From Nemertoderma westbladi (taxonomy: Eukaryota > Xenacoelomorpha > Nemertodermatida > Nemertodermatidae), in assembly GCA_032718475.1 (NCBI GenBank), contig JAUCBJ010000526.1:1-35263 (forward strand): a stretch of 35,263 nucleotides of DNA, in the 5' to 3' direction. Positions 18,511 to 29,235 of this stretch are shown piece by piece (position 1 is the first letter of the stretch; every line of letters begins with the position of its first letter). The notes beneath the pieces were generated by a model. That model searched no databases. It was not told where the DNA came from and worked only from the letters and a program-made list of their open reading frames with translations. The position numbers and the translations under genes were made by a program.

Positions 18511-19015
18511 TATCCCCTTGAGTGGAGCTACAGTCGGTTAGTAGCAGTACAAGAGAGGTGCTAAGAACCTATGCTCGAACTACAGGGGTGTAAGTGTTCT
18601 CAACACAGTGTTTAAGTTGAATGATAGCATATTATGTAATCGTCTGCGTAAGTGGCAAACCCCCAGTTGTGAGTAGGCCGGTGCCGCACCAGGGAGAGGT
18701 TGTGAGGAGCAGATTTTTACACTCAGACTCTTGATAGACTACGTGATGTGTAAGAAGAAAACCCTCTATATCGTTTTTGTTGATTTTAAAACAGCATATG
18801 ACCGTGTCCCTCGTCTTAAACTCTTCACTCTACTGAAAGAGCGTGGCTGCAGTGGTCAGATGCTTTGTGCCCTTTTTGCTATATATTCCTGTACTGTTGG
18901 GATCATTGGAACAAATTTCATTAAGTCCATTATCGGAGTCCTTCAAGGTTCTACTAGTTCCTGCTTTCTTTTCACCATATTCCTATACTTTTTACTTCTA
19001 AAACAAAACAATCAA
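18511..19015 (+). pseudogene. LINE-A ORF2, 3' part (RT fragment)
   Basis: Directly after the TAATC tail of LINE-B the LINE-A frame resumes with PLEWSYSRLVAV. Several stops follow, then a clean stretch at 18690-19000: IFTLRLLIDYVMCKKKTLYI, motif A VFVDFKTAYDRVPRLKLF and motif B IGVLQGSTSSCFLFTIFL. It lacks motif C and everything after it. It aligns with residues about 480-590 of LINE-B ORF2. The 3' end passes into a 14-bp tandem repeat. Confidence 0.85.
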
Positions 19016-19023
19016 AACATATT

Positions 19024-19148
19024 AACACATATTAACTATTAAATATTAACTATTAAGTATTAACTATTAAGTATTAACTATTAAGTATTAACTATTAAGT
19101 ATTAACTATTAAGTATTAATTATTAAGTATCAACTATTAAGTATTAAC
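19024..19148. repeat. 14-bp minisatellite
   Basis: About eight near-perfect copies of TATTAACTATTAAG lie between LINE-A and the MULE-like pseudogene. Confidence 0.95.
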
Positions 19149-20781
19149 AAGAAAAACGGGAATGAACCTAAAAATCCCCAAAACGGGAATAATCAAGCGT
19201 TTCACTTTTGCCAAGTAAGTGTTGTAAACGAAACGGCGGCCATCGTAATTCAATCTGAAATAACTTTCAGAGTTAATTTTAAGACCTGCATATTGTGGCT
19301 TCAATTTATAATATCCGATGCCCATTAACCCTTTAATAATACTAGATTCTTGGGATTCAACTAACTTCCTCAGGCGGTTTATGGTATCGTCAATGGGTAG
19401 GCCAGGGCTAAAGTCTTTGATGGTTCTATTCAAACTTTTAATTGGCTGATTATATAGCATAAGCCTATCTCGCCATTTTAGAAGTGAAATATTACAGTTC
19501 TTACCAATCACAGGAAAGATAGAATCAACTAGATAGTCCAAAATTCGAGAATCTATACCCTCAGATGTGTACTTCCCAACAACGTCAAACGTATGCGTTA
19601 ACATGTCATCACTTAGAGCCAGGGCACTTACATCCTTCTTTATCTCAGCAATTGTATGTTTTGGAAGACCAATCTCACAAGCGCGAGTATAAATGTTGTC
19701 TAGAATATGCTCTAGTCCCCGGAGATGCTTTGCCTTTGGAAACAAATGCTCAAAAGCGTTAGAAATCGCTTGTTCTCCATCAGTCATGTAATATTGGAGA
19801 TCGGTTTGAAGGATAGTGTCAGCAAGCGGTTGCAACACAAATCCCAGCATGTCCCTTGAAGGGATGAGTCCACCTGGGCCCAAAACTGCAGGGTCTCCTT
19901 CAAAAATTGTTAGCCTGTAACACGTGAAGAAACCCCAACAACAACAACAATATTTGATATGGTAAACACTGTGTCAGCACCGAGTGGAAATGAATGTGGA
20001 GTAGATGTATATATAACAGCCGCTTGAAGTTGTGAATCAGTATAAAGTTGGTACAGAAATTCCCGGTGGCTATATAGAAAATCACGAATGAATTCGTCAC
20101 CAGGGTTCTGCGACGCTTTCATTAAGAATATGTTTATATACGGGTCTAGTTGTTCTTTCATTCGATATTTGTAATTCGAAATGTGTTTATTGGTAATATG
20201 GGACTCAAGACCACCTTCTAAAATAATAGTAGAGTCTCTCTGAACATTGAGCTCAGTGGCAAGAACAGATGGTTTAGTGTGTTTGACTACAGGGTCTGTA
20301 ATGGTCTGCTCCACGCACCCTAGAGCTTCATCATTTAACACATGACGTACCCTCTTTTGTGGAATTAGCTCAATAACAGAAGATGAGTCTTCTTCGTGGC
20401 TGCTTTTCTCATAGACGAGTAACATACGGTCTGCATGTTTTCCTGGAACCGTTACAAAAGTCTTGTATATACCTTCAACACCTGTGCGATATATGTGGCG
20501 AAAAATGTCATGTGTGTCATATTTAATAGTTGGCCCCTTCCTATAGTACCGAAACTCTATTTCTTTTGGGTCATGATCTGTTACGAATGCAAATGGACAT
20601 TCATTGGTTTGCAAGGGATATGTATATGTTTTTACACGATCCCAATTAGATAGTAACAATCGCGCAAGTTCTTTAGTCTTAAATGGTTTGCGTAAATCTT
20701 TGAGAGATATGTAGCGTATTCGTCACTACCTGTTGGGTTATTCCCATAGTCAAGCAATAAATCCTCACCGCTATTCGACAT
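19137..20781 (-). pseudogene. MULE-like DDE transposase pseudogene
   Basis: The minus strand starts with MSNSGEDLLLDYGNNPTG at 20781. It changes frame near 20700, runs on as LLLSNWDRVKTYTYPL to about 19915, shifts frame again at SSRVTG/LTIFEG, and continues to 19137. The middle part (YQLYTDSQLQAAVIYTS, then ADTVFTI) matches the region before the first catalytic Asp of Mutator-like transposases. YYMTDGEQAISNAFEHLFPK, then AKHLRGLEHILDN, matches the second-Asp block (TDGE, LR, H). The rest is the helical C-terminal domain. A typical protein of this group is about 550 residues, as here once the two frameshifts are allowed for. No terminal inverted repeats were found. Confidence 0.7.
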
Positions 20782-21055
20782 AATATAGTAACTGTATATC
20801 AATATATAATTAGTTAATTAATAAACACAAATGTTGTTATATTTATGATTATACTCAATATTTATTACAATTAAGCATTGGTTTCCAAATTCAATATATA
20901 TTATTATTATTTATGATCAGGTACCGGTACCAGTAAGGCAGAAATAAAACCAATCCCACAATCCTCATTAGTAAAAAGATAGCAGTATATTTTTATTTTA
21001 AATTTCCCGCCACCACATATATGTCAGCACAGATATCATAATATTCTATTATCAT

Positions 21056-21667
21056 ATGCACACGAACCGTAAAGCCAGACCAAGACATATAGAGAAACTA
21101 CTGCGTAAGAGCCAAAACGGATTTCGACCAAGTAGATCAACAATAGCTCAGATACTTGCACTACGGAGAAGTGAAGGAGTTGAAGGAATTAAGTCAAAGA
21201 ATCTCCCCGCTATCATGACTTTTGTGGACTTCAAGAAGGCATTCGACTCCATCCATAGAGGTAAAATGCTTGAAATCCTAAGAGCTTATGGAATACCAGA
21301 AGTAATTGTTGCTGGCATTGGATTGTTATATTGTGACACAGAAGCGCAGGTACTCTCACCAGATGGTGAAACTGAGTTTTTCTCAATCCTGGCTGGCGTA
21401 CTGCAAGGTGACACATTAGCACCATTACTATTTGTAATTGTGCTGGATTACGCAATGAGGACGGCCACAAAGGGTGAAGACCTGGGATTCACACTTCAAG
21501 AATGCAGAAATAGTAGATATCCGGCAGCTACAGTCACAGACACCGACTTTGCGGATGACATCGCCCTGCTCTCTAATACCCTGGCAGATGCACAGCTTCT
21601 ACTAAATAAAGTGGAGATTAAGATTCAGATGCAGATTAAGATTCAGTGGGCACTGCTGGCGAAGTAA
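21056..21667 (+). pseudogene. RTE-like LINE reverse transcriptase fragment
   Basis: The frame shows RPRHIEKLLRKSQNGFRPSR, then AQILALRR, motif A FVDFKKAFDSIHRGKMLEIL, motif B GVLQGDTLAPLLF and motif C DFADDIALLSN, that is, the full RT palm core of a LINE unlike LINE-A and LINE-B. It lacks the endonuclease and N-terminal part. After LLNKVE the reading changes to a short IQMQIKIQ repeat and stops, and the true C terminus resumes 2 bp later in another frame. An internal deletion is the simplest cause. Confidence 0.85.
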
Positions 21668-21668
21668 A

Positions 21669-21860
21669 GACGAGGTCATACCAGATCTACTTTTCTGGCA
21701 ACCAACTCATGGAAAGCGTAGTCGTGGACGACCGGCCATAACATATATAGATCAACTTGAAAGCGATACTGAACTTAGGAGAAACGAAATTGCGACAACT
21801 ATGAAGAATCGGGAAGCCTGGAAGGATCTCATTTCCACTGTCCGAGTTCGCTCGACCTAG
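21669..21860 (+). pseudogene. C-terminal tail of the same RTE-like LINE
   Basis: Sixty-odd codons read DEVIPDLLFWQPTHGKRSRG, then TYIDQLESDTELRRNEIA, then REAWKDLISTVRVRST and TAG. This is the usual end of LINEs with a motif-C LLS block, so the piece belongs to the fragment before it. A TAG repeat (TAGTAGTAGTAG) follows, typical of a LINE 3' tail. Confidence 0.8.
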
Positions 21861-21939
21861 TAGTAGTAGTAGTTGTCGTCAGTCAGCCAATCGGAAAGTT
21901 TAGGTAGTTCGTTATTTATAAGATTTATTTATTTGAATG

Positions 21940-22265
21940 CGTGGGGAGTAAAGTATGTCATCTGCGAACAGACTTATAAGGGAGGGATGTTACCTTAGGG
22001 AGATCGTTGATAAACACTAAGAAGATGAGTGGAGACAGGACCTGAACTTTGGGAGAGATCGCAGTTTATGGGTAAGAGAAAAGGTCTAGAGATGATGTAA
22101 GAAACGACTGAATTCTGTTTGAGAGGAAACTGGATAGCAGTTGAAGGGGGGGGGGGGCTCTCACACCGTATGATTCAAGATTGGCTATTAAAGTCTTGTG
22201 GTCTATAGTGTCAAAGGCGGCTTTTTGGAGATCTATTAATACAGCGCAACTGGATTGGTGAGAAT
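21940..22265 (-). pseudogene. Decayed CR1-like RT fragment
   Basis: The minus strand shows IDLQKAAFDTIDHKTLIANL and ESYGVRA (motif A region), then, after a G/C run and frame changes, LIFLVFINDLPKV and LFADDILYSP (motif C). The order and spacing are those of a CR1/jockey-type RT. Runs of 12 C (as G at 22146-22157) and further frameshifts break it. Confidence 0.7.
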
Positions 22266-22365
22266 TTCAGCGCTTCTATTTTTCTAATCGATTTTATAGA
22301 GGGGTGGGGGGGGGGGGGGTTATATTGATTATTCATAAATATAGTGTTTTAATTCTCTTTTTTAG

Positions 22366-22428
22366 GTACAGATTCCACCTCAACAATGACCTCAACAATG
22401 ACCTCAACAACCACTGATGTTTCTACAA
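22366..22428 (+). CDS. Thr/Ser-rich small exon a1
   Basis: A 63-bp exon flanked by CTTTTTTAG and GTGAGT. Read in phase 1-1 it encodes TDSTSTMTSTMTSTTTDVST, a mucin-like, O-glycosylation-prone stretch. It is one of four such exons (a1, b1, a2, b2) that can be spliced in one continuous frame. The gene's other exons were not found, so start, end and function are unknown. Confidence 0.6.
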
Positions 22429-22671
22429 GTGAGTAACTTGTCTAATAATTGTATCCTTTAGCAGCTTTGATTTTTATAATTATATATAAATGACATTATC
22501 GGTGCGGTGTGGTAACATGATACTAATAGAAAAACACTATAATACGGAATTCAGCTACAAGAGGTTATAAAAGCAGACTGTTGTTTCGCCCAATAGTTAT
22601 ATTTTATAAAATTAATGATTAGTTCAATTTAAAATTAAATAATTTTAATTAATATTTGTTTATTTTAAAAG

Positions 22672-22713
22672 CTACTATGCCGGATACTACAACAACCCAT
22701 CAAGATGAAACAA
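22672..22713 (+). CDS. Thr-rich small exon b1
   Basis: A 42-bp exon between TATTTTAAAAG and GTGAGT, phase 1-1, encoding TMPDTTTTHQDET after completion of the split codon. It follows a1 after an intron of 243 bp. The matching exon b2 at 23788 differs by two codons (TTTTF instead of TTTTH). Confidence 0.6.
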
Positions 22714-23055
22714 GTGAGTCTCTTGATAAGTTCGACAATTTCTTTGTATTCTTTCATTCTAATGTCATTCTTTCTATGTCTGCCCTTCAGTGCATTGGAA
22801 ACTTACGACATATTTTCTGCTGGAGTCTCATCCATTGCGATTTGAAACAAGCGGACTCCCCAAAATCTATTATTGATTATTGCAGGCAACAGAAAAGTAT
22901 TTACCGACCAGAAAAACTCTGTAGTGAAAATTTCCTATAGGAATTAAATTACAAAATGTTTGAAAAGAGTAATCTCTCCATTACAGGAAATTTGATTCCT
23001 ATTTCCCAACCCTATTTAAGAGATACATCTGCCTGATTGTAATATAACATTCGTT

Positions 23056-23430
23056 TTATGGCAGTATTACGCCCTTGCTGATCAGAAGATTCAGCATCCT
23101 TCTGCAACTCACGGCCATCTGCTGTCTAACGTTAGGACGCGAGACCTCAACGGGTGGCCAAATAACCTCTGTGAAGGGGACAATCCATCCTTGGAGTTTG
23201 AGAAGTCCTGAGAAAAAGTTTTCACTGGAAATATTGCAACCTGATTTTTGTAGCAAAAATTTTATATTCTTAATATTGACCGCAATGTGGTCATGTCCTT
23301 TGGCATGGTAATGAGATTGAGGTGTCCAAGTGACTCCATACATAGAGAGAAAATGGCATGTTTCTTCGGCTGCCAATTGATGCCCTTTATCCTTTCTAAT
23401 AACATTGTTGACTCGGTTAAGATTCGATTA
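23056..23430 (-). pseudogene. Decayed LTR-retrotransposon integrase fragment, copy 1
   Basis: The minus strand encodes DKGHQLAAEETCHFLSMYGV, then TWTPQSHYHAKGHDHIAV and NIKNIKFLLQKSG, and later a weak LLISKGVILP. This matches the second-Asp and YG...SPYHPQSNG parts of the integrase core of Ty3/gypsy elements. The Asp of the DxG motif is kept but the third catalytic Glu appears to be replaced. It lies in the intron after exon b1. Confidence 0.6.
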
Positions 23431-23499
23431 TAAATATTATTGTAGAGATTCACAAATATCATGTTTATATTTTTATATATATTTTTTATATTTTTTTAG

Positions 23500-23550
23500 G
23501 TACAGATTCCACCTCAACAATGACCTCAACAACCACTGATTTTTCTACAA
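23500..23550 (+). CDS. Thr/Ser-rich small exon a2
   Basis: A 51-bp exon after TTTTTTTAG and before GTGAGT, phase 1-1, encoding TDSTSTMTSTTTDFST. It is the duplicate of a1 with four codons fewer and Phe for Val near the end. Confidence 0.6.
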
Positions 23551-23787
23551 GTGAGTAACTTGTCTAATAATTGTATCCTTTAGCAGCTTTGATTTTTATA
23601 ATTATATATAAATGACATTATCGGTGTGGTAACATGATACTAATAGAAAAACACTATAATACGGAATTCAGCTACCAGAGGTTATAAAAGCAGACTGTTG
23701 TTTCGCCCAATAGTTATATTTTATAAAATTAATGATTAATTCAATTTAAAATTAAATAATTTTCATTAATATTGTTTATTTTAAAAG

Positions 23788-23829
23788 CTACTATGCCGGA
23801 TACTACAACAACTTTTCAAGATGAAACAA
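23788..23829 (+). CDS. Thr-rich small exon b2
   Basis: A 42-bp exon after TTTTAAAAG and before GTGAGT, phase 1-1, encoding TMPDTTTTFQDET. Duplicate of b1. No further exon of the gene was identified to the right. Confidence 0.6.
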
Positions 23830-24171
23830 GTGAGTCTCTTGATAAGTTCGACAATTTCTTTGTATTCTTTCATTCTAATGTCATTCTTTCTATGTCTGCC
23901 CTTCAGTGCATTGGAAACTTACGACATAATTTCTGCTGGAGTCTCATCCATTGCGATTTGAAACAAGCGGACTCCCCAAAATCTATTATTGATTATTGCA
24001 GGCAACAGAAAAGTATTTACCGACCAGAAAAACTCTGTAGTGAAAATTTCCTATAGGAATTAAATTACAAAATGTTTGAAAAGAGTAATCTCTCCATTAC
24101 AGGAAATTTGATTCCTATTTCCCAACCCTATTTAAGAGATACAGCTGACTGATTGTAATATAACATTCGTT

Positions 24172-24414
24172 TTATGGCAGTATTACGCCGTTGCTGATCA
24201 GAAGATTCAGCATCCTTCTGCCACTCACGGGCATCTGCTGTCTATCGTTAGGACGCGAGACCTCAACGGGTGGCCAAATAACCTCTGTGAAGGGGACAAT
24301 CCATCCTTGGAGTTTGAGAAGTCCTGAGAAAAAGTTTTCACTGGAAATATTGCAACCTGATTTTTGTAGCAAAAATTTTATATTCTTAATATTGACCGCA
24401 ATGTGGTCATGTCC
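24172..24414 (-). pseudogene. Decayed integrase fragment, copy 2
   Basis: Same sequence as 23056-23297, carried along by the tandem duplication and cut at the right border (near 24414), so the YG and DKG part is missing. Confidence 0.6.
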
Positions 24415-25720
24415 CTTTCAAGTTGATCTATATGTATATATGTTATGGCTGGTCGTTGCATTTCATTTCATTACTGATATGAGTGAACCAAAATATGAAT
24501 ACTGGAGGAGGGGCATACAGTAGATGTGTTGTGTATCCTTATTGTAAGTCCTAACTAAGATTATTTATATATGGATTTCCTGGCCCGGGTTATCATTTCC
24601 GATGTTAATTATAATGATTGAGGGACTATCATTATTTCTGTCAGTCAAAAACAATAATAATAACATAGTACACCAGCGACCAGAGATTTTTGCTTCTTGG
24701 GAATTTCCTCATCTATTTCCGATGTCCGTTTTAACGTTTTAAAGAATGTTGATCGTTCTGCCTAACAATCAATAAAGAGGCACACCGCCGCCCAATGGAA
24801 GATTTTATTATGGGGTCTTTCTTGTAATGGTGATTTAATTCCAGTTTTCATGTTTCATCAGTTTTAGTACGGGAACCTTATAAGAATGCTGACAACATAT
24901 TTAGACTCAGCTTAGTATTTCACATCATAATATCCATACTTCTATTACCTCCTATATTTGAAAATATTAAAGATAAACTTTAACTTTATTGTAAACATAT
25001 GAATAGTATGTATCTACAATACTACTGTATCTTGCTGTACCTAGATTTTTAACGAAGTGTCATTTTGCTGCAAATTTATGAGCTATGCGATTTTGAATAT
25101 TCGAGTTGACATATTACTGAACATACAATGCAGTGTATAAGAAGGAAAATGGCCGAATCAGTTAATTAAATTAATCATTTGTGAAAATAAAATTGACTGC
25201 ACATTTTCAATATGTTCATTGTTCATAGTAACTTTAGCTCCCAACATACTGTACTGTGGTTTTTAGTGTATAAGGAGCATCAGTGATTAGCCAATGTTCA
25301 TGTTGATTTTGTCATTATTGCACTGATTCTTGAGTGCGCGGAAACTTCAGAAAAATTATGAAAACATTTTGAACTCAGCTTACTACTGTATTTCACATCA
25401 GAAACAATGTCCTTCCTATTAATTTACAACATGTAAAAAAAAACTTTATAGAATTCACTGATTCAAAGAACTACTGTACAATATCTAAGGTATATTTCCT
25501 GAACCTAGCTTTTCTGATGATGTTGTCTTTTGGCTGCAAATTCATAGGCAATTCTATACAATTTAACATACAAATTGCTGCAATCTCGAATAAAGGATTT
25601 GGCCTATACAATGCAGTGTAAAAGAAGTAAAATGGCTGCATCGTTCAGTAAATTAATCATATATTAAATATTCATATGGCTGCATTTTTATCTATATCAT
25701 CTTTGTAGGTGCGGTATACA
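24415..25720. other. AT-rich DNA with a diverged ~480-bp direct repeat
   Basis: No exon is supported. Positions about 24880-25200 and 25350-25670 share dispersed blocks, for instance CAATGCAGTGTATAAGAAGG versus CAATGCAGTGTAAAAGAAGT and TTTCACATCA, so this is an old direct duplication of roughly 480 bp. Confidence 0.6.
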
Positions 25721-25884
25721 AATGGCTTCGATTACTGGATAATTACTTGAGAGCTTACCAGTATACAGATGGTTGCAATACCAACGTAGTAGTTTTACCG
25801 ATAATATATATTTTTTGACCTTTTGCATACTCATGAGACTTGTTTCATTGGATTCATATCAGCAAGATTTCATTCACTCGGACT

Positions 25885-26251
25885 GTACGAGTTTAGCGGC
25901 GGTTACATCGAACCAAAAGATTCGCTATTTTATGATGATAAATTGTGGGGGGTACTTCAGGGACTTTGCTTAGGAGATAGAGAGAAACGGCCTGTGTTTG
26001 GTGACCTTAACGCAAGAGTTTATCATCCGAAAAATTCGCATGGCCAAGAAGTGGACCGGGTCTGTGACGACGCCGATTTCATTATCGTCAATAAGGTCCC
26101 TCCTGCTACAAGTGACCTTACTTTCCGAAGAAAAGAAAGGTGGATTAGTCAGATAGACCTGTGTTTAGCAAGTAAGTCGGTAAACAAAGATATTGAATTA
26201 AAGGTAAATCAAGATTTAACAAAACCTTCGGATCATGCGCCTTTGGAGATA
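25885..26251 (+). pseudogene. LINE-D endonuclease fragment, left part
   Basis: The frame shows YIEPKDSLFYDDKLWGVLQG, RPVFGDLNARVYHP, DLTFRRKERWISQIDLCLAS and PSDHAPLEI, the second half of an APE endonuclease related to that of LINE-B ORF2. It is cut at TA (26250-26251) by the Tc1-like element, and resumes in frame at 28124. The 5' part of the LINE is missing. Confidence 0.85.
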
Positions 26252-28121
26252 CAGTCGGGGTCTCAAAGTGCATCTGTTCTTTGAGATTTTCTCAAAGAAC
26301 TAAAAGTGTCTCAAATTTCCAAAAGTGGTCCAAGAAAATGACAAAGTGTCCTCAAAGATTTCAAAGTAGTACTGTCAGTCATTTCATACAGTTCTGCCTG
26401 AAGCTGGCTATGGTATGGGGTATATTGACTTTGACTATAGGGTAAAATATAAGTAATAAAAACCTCTATAAATGTTTATTCAATTATTTATTAATTTATT
26501 AATATTGATTATTGCAGTAATAAATATTTGTTACTGCAGTAATAAATATTTATTACTGCAGTAATAAATATTTGTTACTGCCGCAGTAATAAATATTTGT
26601 TACTGCCGCAGTAATAATATTTGTTACTGCAGTAACTAATATTCAATACAGCAGTATTTTTTGTAGGTATTTTTATTGTTTCATAGAGGATTTTATTAAT
26701 TTATATTTTGACTCTTTAGAGACGCCATAATTGCGGGCTATCGGAATGTGTTGGTGTTTGTGTCATAGACAGTTTGTCTGTTGCCCTATCTATATTAATG
26801 TATAGTGCTAAAACTGTACTATTTAAATTTGTTTAGCCCATGTGAACGCCGAATACCTTTACCAATGCATTTCAATGGTCAACCAGCCATACTTTGTCGC
26901 ACTGTAAATTGTGTTATACAAAGTAAAGAATAACGATAGGGGCAGGAATAAAGATAAACGATTCAAGCGCACTAATTGGCTGTTCCCATAGATGTTTTAG
27001 GCATTGTTGGTGCGCAATGCATATGGTCAGAGCGACCGCCCAGTCTGCCAAAATCGATTATGTAATCAAATGGTACCACAAGCCAAGCAAAGCATGTGAC
27101 AGTTCTTTCCGGCTCTGCACCTATTTGTTTGAAGGTCGCCGTCCGTGGGTCGATACTCGCTAGCTGTGATTGATAGCTTAAACTGGGTGCCGCTTTGCCA
27201 GAATGCGGTACACATCAATTGAATATCAGGTAAACATTTAAAATATGCTCAAATATAAACGCCAGCGGCAGGGGATATTTTAATATCTCTATTAAGTTAA
27301 AAACAACACAAGAGTGTAGCCGTTCTATCGTACTTGAAAGTCGAAAGCCTTTCTTAGTTTTTAAGAAGGAATTCTCGCGCTCTCGTCACCATAGTTATCA
27401 TATTAATTAATCAGTTAAGGTAGTACGGTTTGACCTGAGGTGAGTAATGAAATGAATAACAAATGTTATTACAAGCTTTCTCCCAACAGGGCTTCTTTAG
27501 GTCATTATAATGAAACTGCATATACACAGAGATACTACAGTGCAGTTTCTCTTATATTAATTGTTAATCTTATATTGTATTATGTTATTAAAATAATCAA
27601 TCTTGTCAAGCATTAATCTTGTTTCACTAATTATGTTTCATGTATTATTTTAATGAATGTTTTTTAGAAAGACTTTAGGGTGCCGTAAATTAAATTTGTA
27701 CTTGCGACCTAAAACCCATCCCGTAATGACCTCAGGAACCTCAATTTTATAAATTAATGGGAATATAGCTTCTATGCAACAACTGGCCAGCACACAAGTA
27801 TCACTTTGTTGCCCGCATAATATTGTTCCCCGAGAATGCCTCTGCCTCTCAGTTAACTTACCACGAGCTGTCAATCAGGAATACCTCAGAGTTTATTTTC
27901 TCAAAGAATTAAAAGTGCCGCAAACTACCTCAAAGTGACATTTCTCAAAGATTTAAAAGAATTCAAAGTGCCTAAAAGCAGGAAATCACTTTGAGATTCC
28001 CAACTAAAAGTGTCTACAAGAATTCAAAGCGGCCGTTGGGAGTAATGTAATGACTTTTAGACACTTTTAGAAAAACTTTGAGAAAATCTCAAATAACAGA
28101 TGCACTTTGAGACCCCGACTG
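26252..28121. mobile_element. Tc1-like non-autonomous element, 1.87 kb
   Basis: Left end CAGTCGGGGTCTCAAAGTGC and right end GCACTTTGAGACCCCGACTG are perfect inverted repeats at the tip and extend for about 60-65 bp with few changes. TA flanks both sides (26250-26251, 28122-28123), the target duplication of Tc1/mariner elements. CTCAAAG subrepeats continue inward on both sides. The 1.4 kb interior has no transposase. It holds a palindromic repeat at 26506-26640 and unidentified sequence. The LINE-D frame continues across it when it and one TA are discounted. Confidence 0.9.
26506..26640. repeat. 22-bp palindromic repeat in the Tc1-like element
   Basis: About six copies of GTTACTGCAGTAATAAATATTT-type sequence, each with two self-complementary cores (ACTGCAGT and AAATATTT). 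Confidence 0.85.
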
Positions 28122-28123
28122 TA

Positions 28124-28193
28124 TTACTGACAACTTCGGGGAATGGAAACTGGAATGGGCTTCTACAGCATTCCCTGCGAATGGGTTCCTCAT
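28124..28193 (+). pseudogene. LINE-D middle piece
   Basis: Seventy bases between the two inserted elements. Read in the frame of the left piece they encode LLTTSGNGNW and so on without a stop, and continue into 29236 once the hAT-like element is discounted. The DNA includes the 8-bp target copy TTCCTCAT at 28186-28193. Confidence 0.75.
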
Positions 28194-29227
28194 TAGGGTA
28201 GGTCAATTTTAACTTTTTTTGGATATCTAGATTTTCTCATTGATAAAAAGTGGCCTTGGGTCCTAAAACTTTGTAAAAACGCAATTTTAACTCCTAAAAA
28301 TCATGTTTGACCCCTGCACTGGACGTCGTCCAGTTCCCACCCTAGCCACTAGTGAGTCATATTCCCAATTATTGTGATGATCAACTTCTAGTATTCCAAC
28401 CGCATTGATATTATGCTCATTAGAACCGCAATGACCGATTTAGTTGGTGTAGACACCTTCAAAACAAGCATAGAGCGAGTAGTTTTTGAGATATTGTGAA
28501 GTCCGGTACAAGTCAACATTAGCGCCTTGATGCGGTATTGACAAATACACTAAAAATTATAATTCTAATTTTCTCAAGGCAACCACAATTCCCACATAAC
28601 TGCAATGATCAATTTAGGGGATGTTGACACTCTAAAAATATTAATTGAGTGATTGGTTTTCGAGTTATTGTACAAAATGTCAAGGTTAGGTCCACCAATT
28701 AATGACCTTATATTAAGCTGACTCAGTCCACACGTTTTGTACAATAACGCGAGAACTTATCACTGAACTCATATTATTAGAGTTTCAACATCCCCTAAAT
28801 TGATCACTGCAGTTATGTGTAAATTGTGGATGCCTTGAGATAATTAGAAGTATCATTTTTAGTGTATTTGTCAATACCGCATCAAGGCGCTTATGTTGAC
28901 TTGTACCGGACTTCACATATTCTGCAATATCTCAAAAACTACTCGCTCTATGCTTGTTTTGAAGGTGTCTACACCAACTAAATCGGTCATTGCGGTTCTA
29001 ATGAGCATAATATCAATGCGGTAGGAATACTAGAAGTTGATCATCACAATAATTGGGAAAATGACTCACTAACGGCTAGGGCGGGAACTGGACGACGTCC
29101 AGTGCAGGGGTCAAACATGATTTTTAGGAGTTAAAATTTCGTTTCTACAAAGTTTTAGGACCCAAGGCCACTTTTTATCAATGAGAAAATCTAGATATCC
29201 AAAAAAAGTAAAAATTGACCTACCCTA
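28194..29227. mobile_element. hAT-like foldback element, 1.03 kb palindrome
   Basis: Ends TAGGGTAGGTCAATTTTA and TAAAATTGACCTACCCTA (one change on the right) begin inverted repeats of about 490 bp (28194-28680, 28732-29227) around a loop of about 51 bp. TTCCTCAT is present directly at both sides (28186-28193, 29228-29235): an 8-bp target duplication, as made by hAT transposases, whose ends also often begin TAGGG or CAGGG. There is no transposase. Mismatches between the arms are few. Confidence 0.93.
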
Positions 29228-29235
29228 TTCCTCAT

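Larger units (their letters stand above)
22323..24414. repeat. Tandem duplication of about 1.1 kb with two exons per copy
   Basis: The segment from about 22323 to 23297 and the segment from about 23440 to 24414 are near-identical over their whole length, about 1.12 kb apart. Each holds an a and a b exon and a decayed integrase fragment. Differences are small: 12 bp more TCAACAATGACC repeat in exon a1, and single-base changes. The high similarity suggests a recent event. Confidence 0.93.

Noticed and set aside
27650-27874. 74-codon frame as a Tc1-like transposase remnant
   Set aside because: No DDE or helix-turn-helix pattern is visible and the composition does not resemble a transposase.
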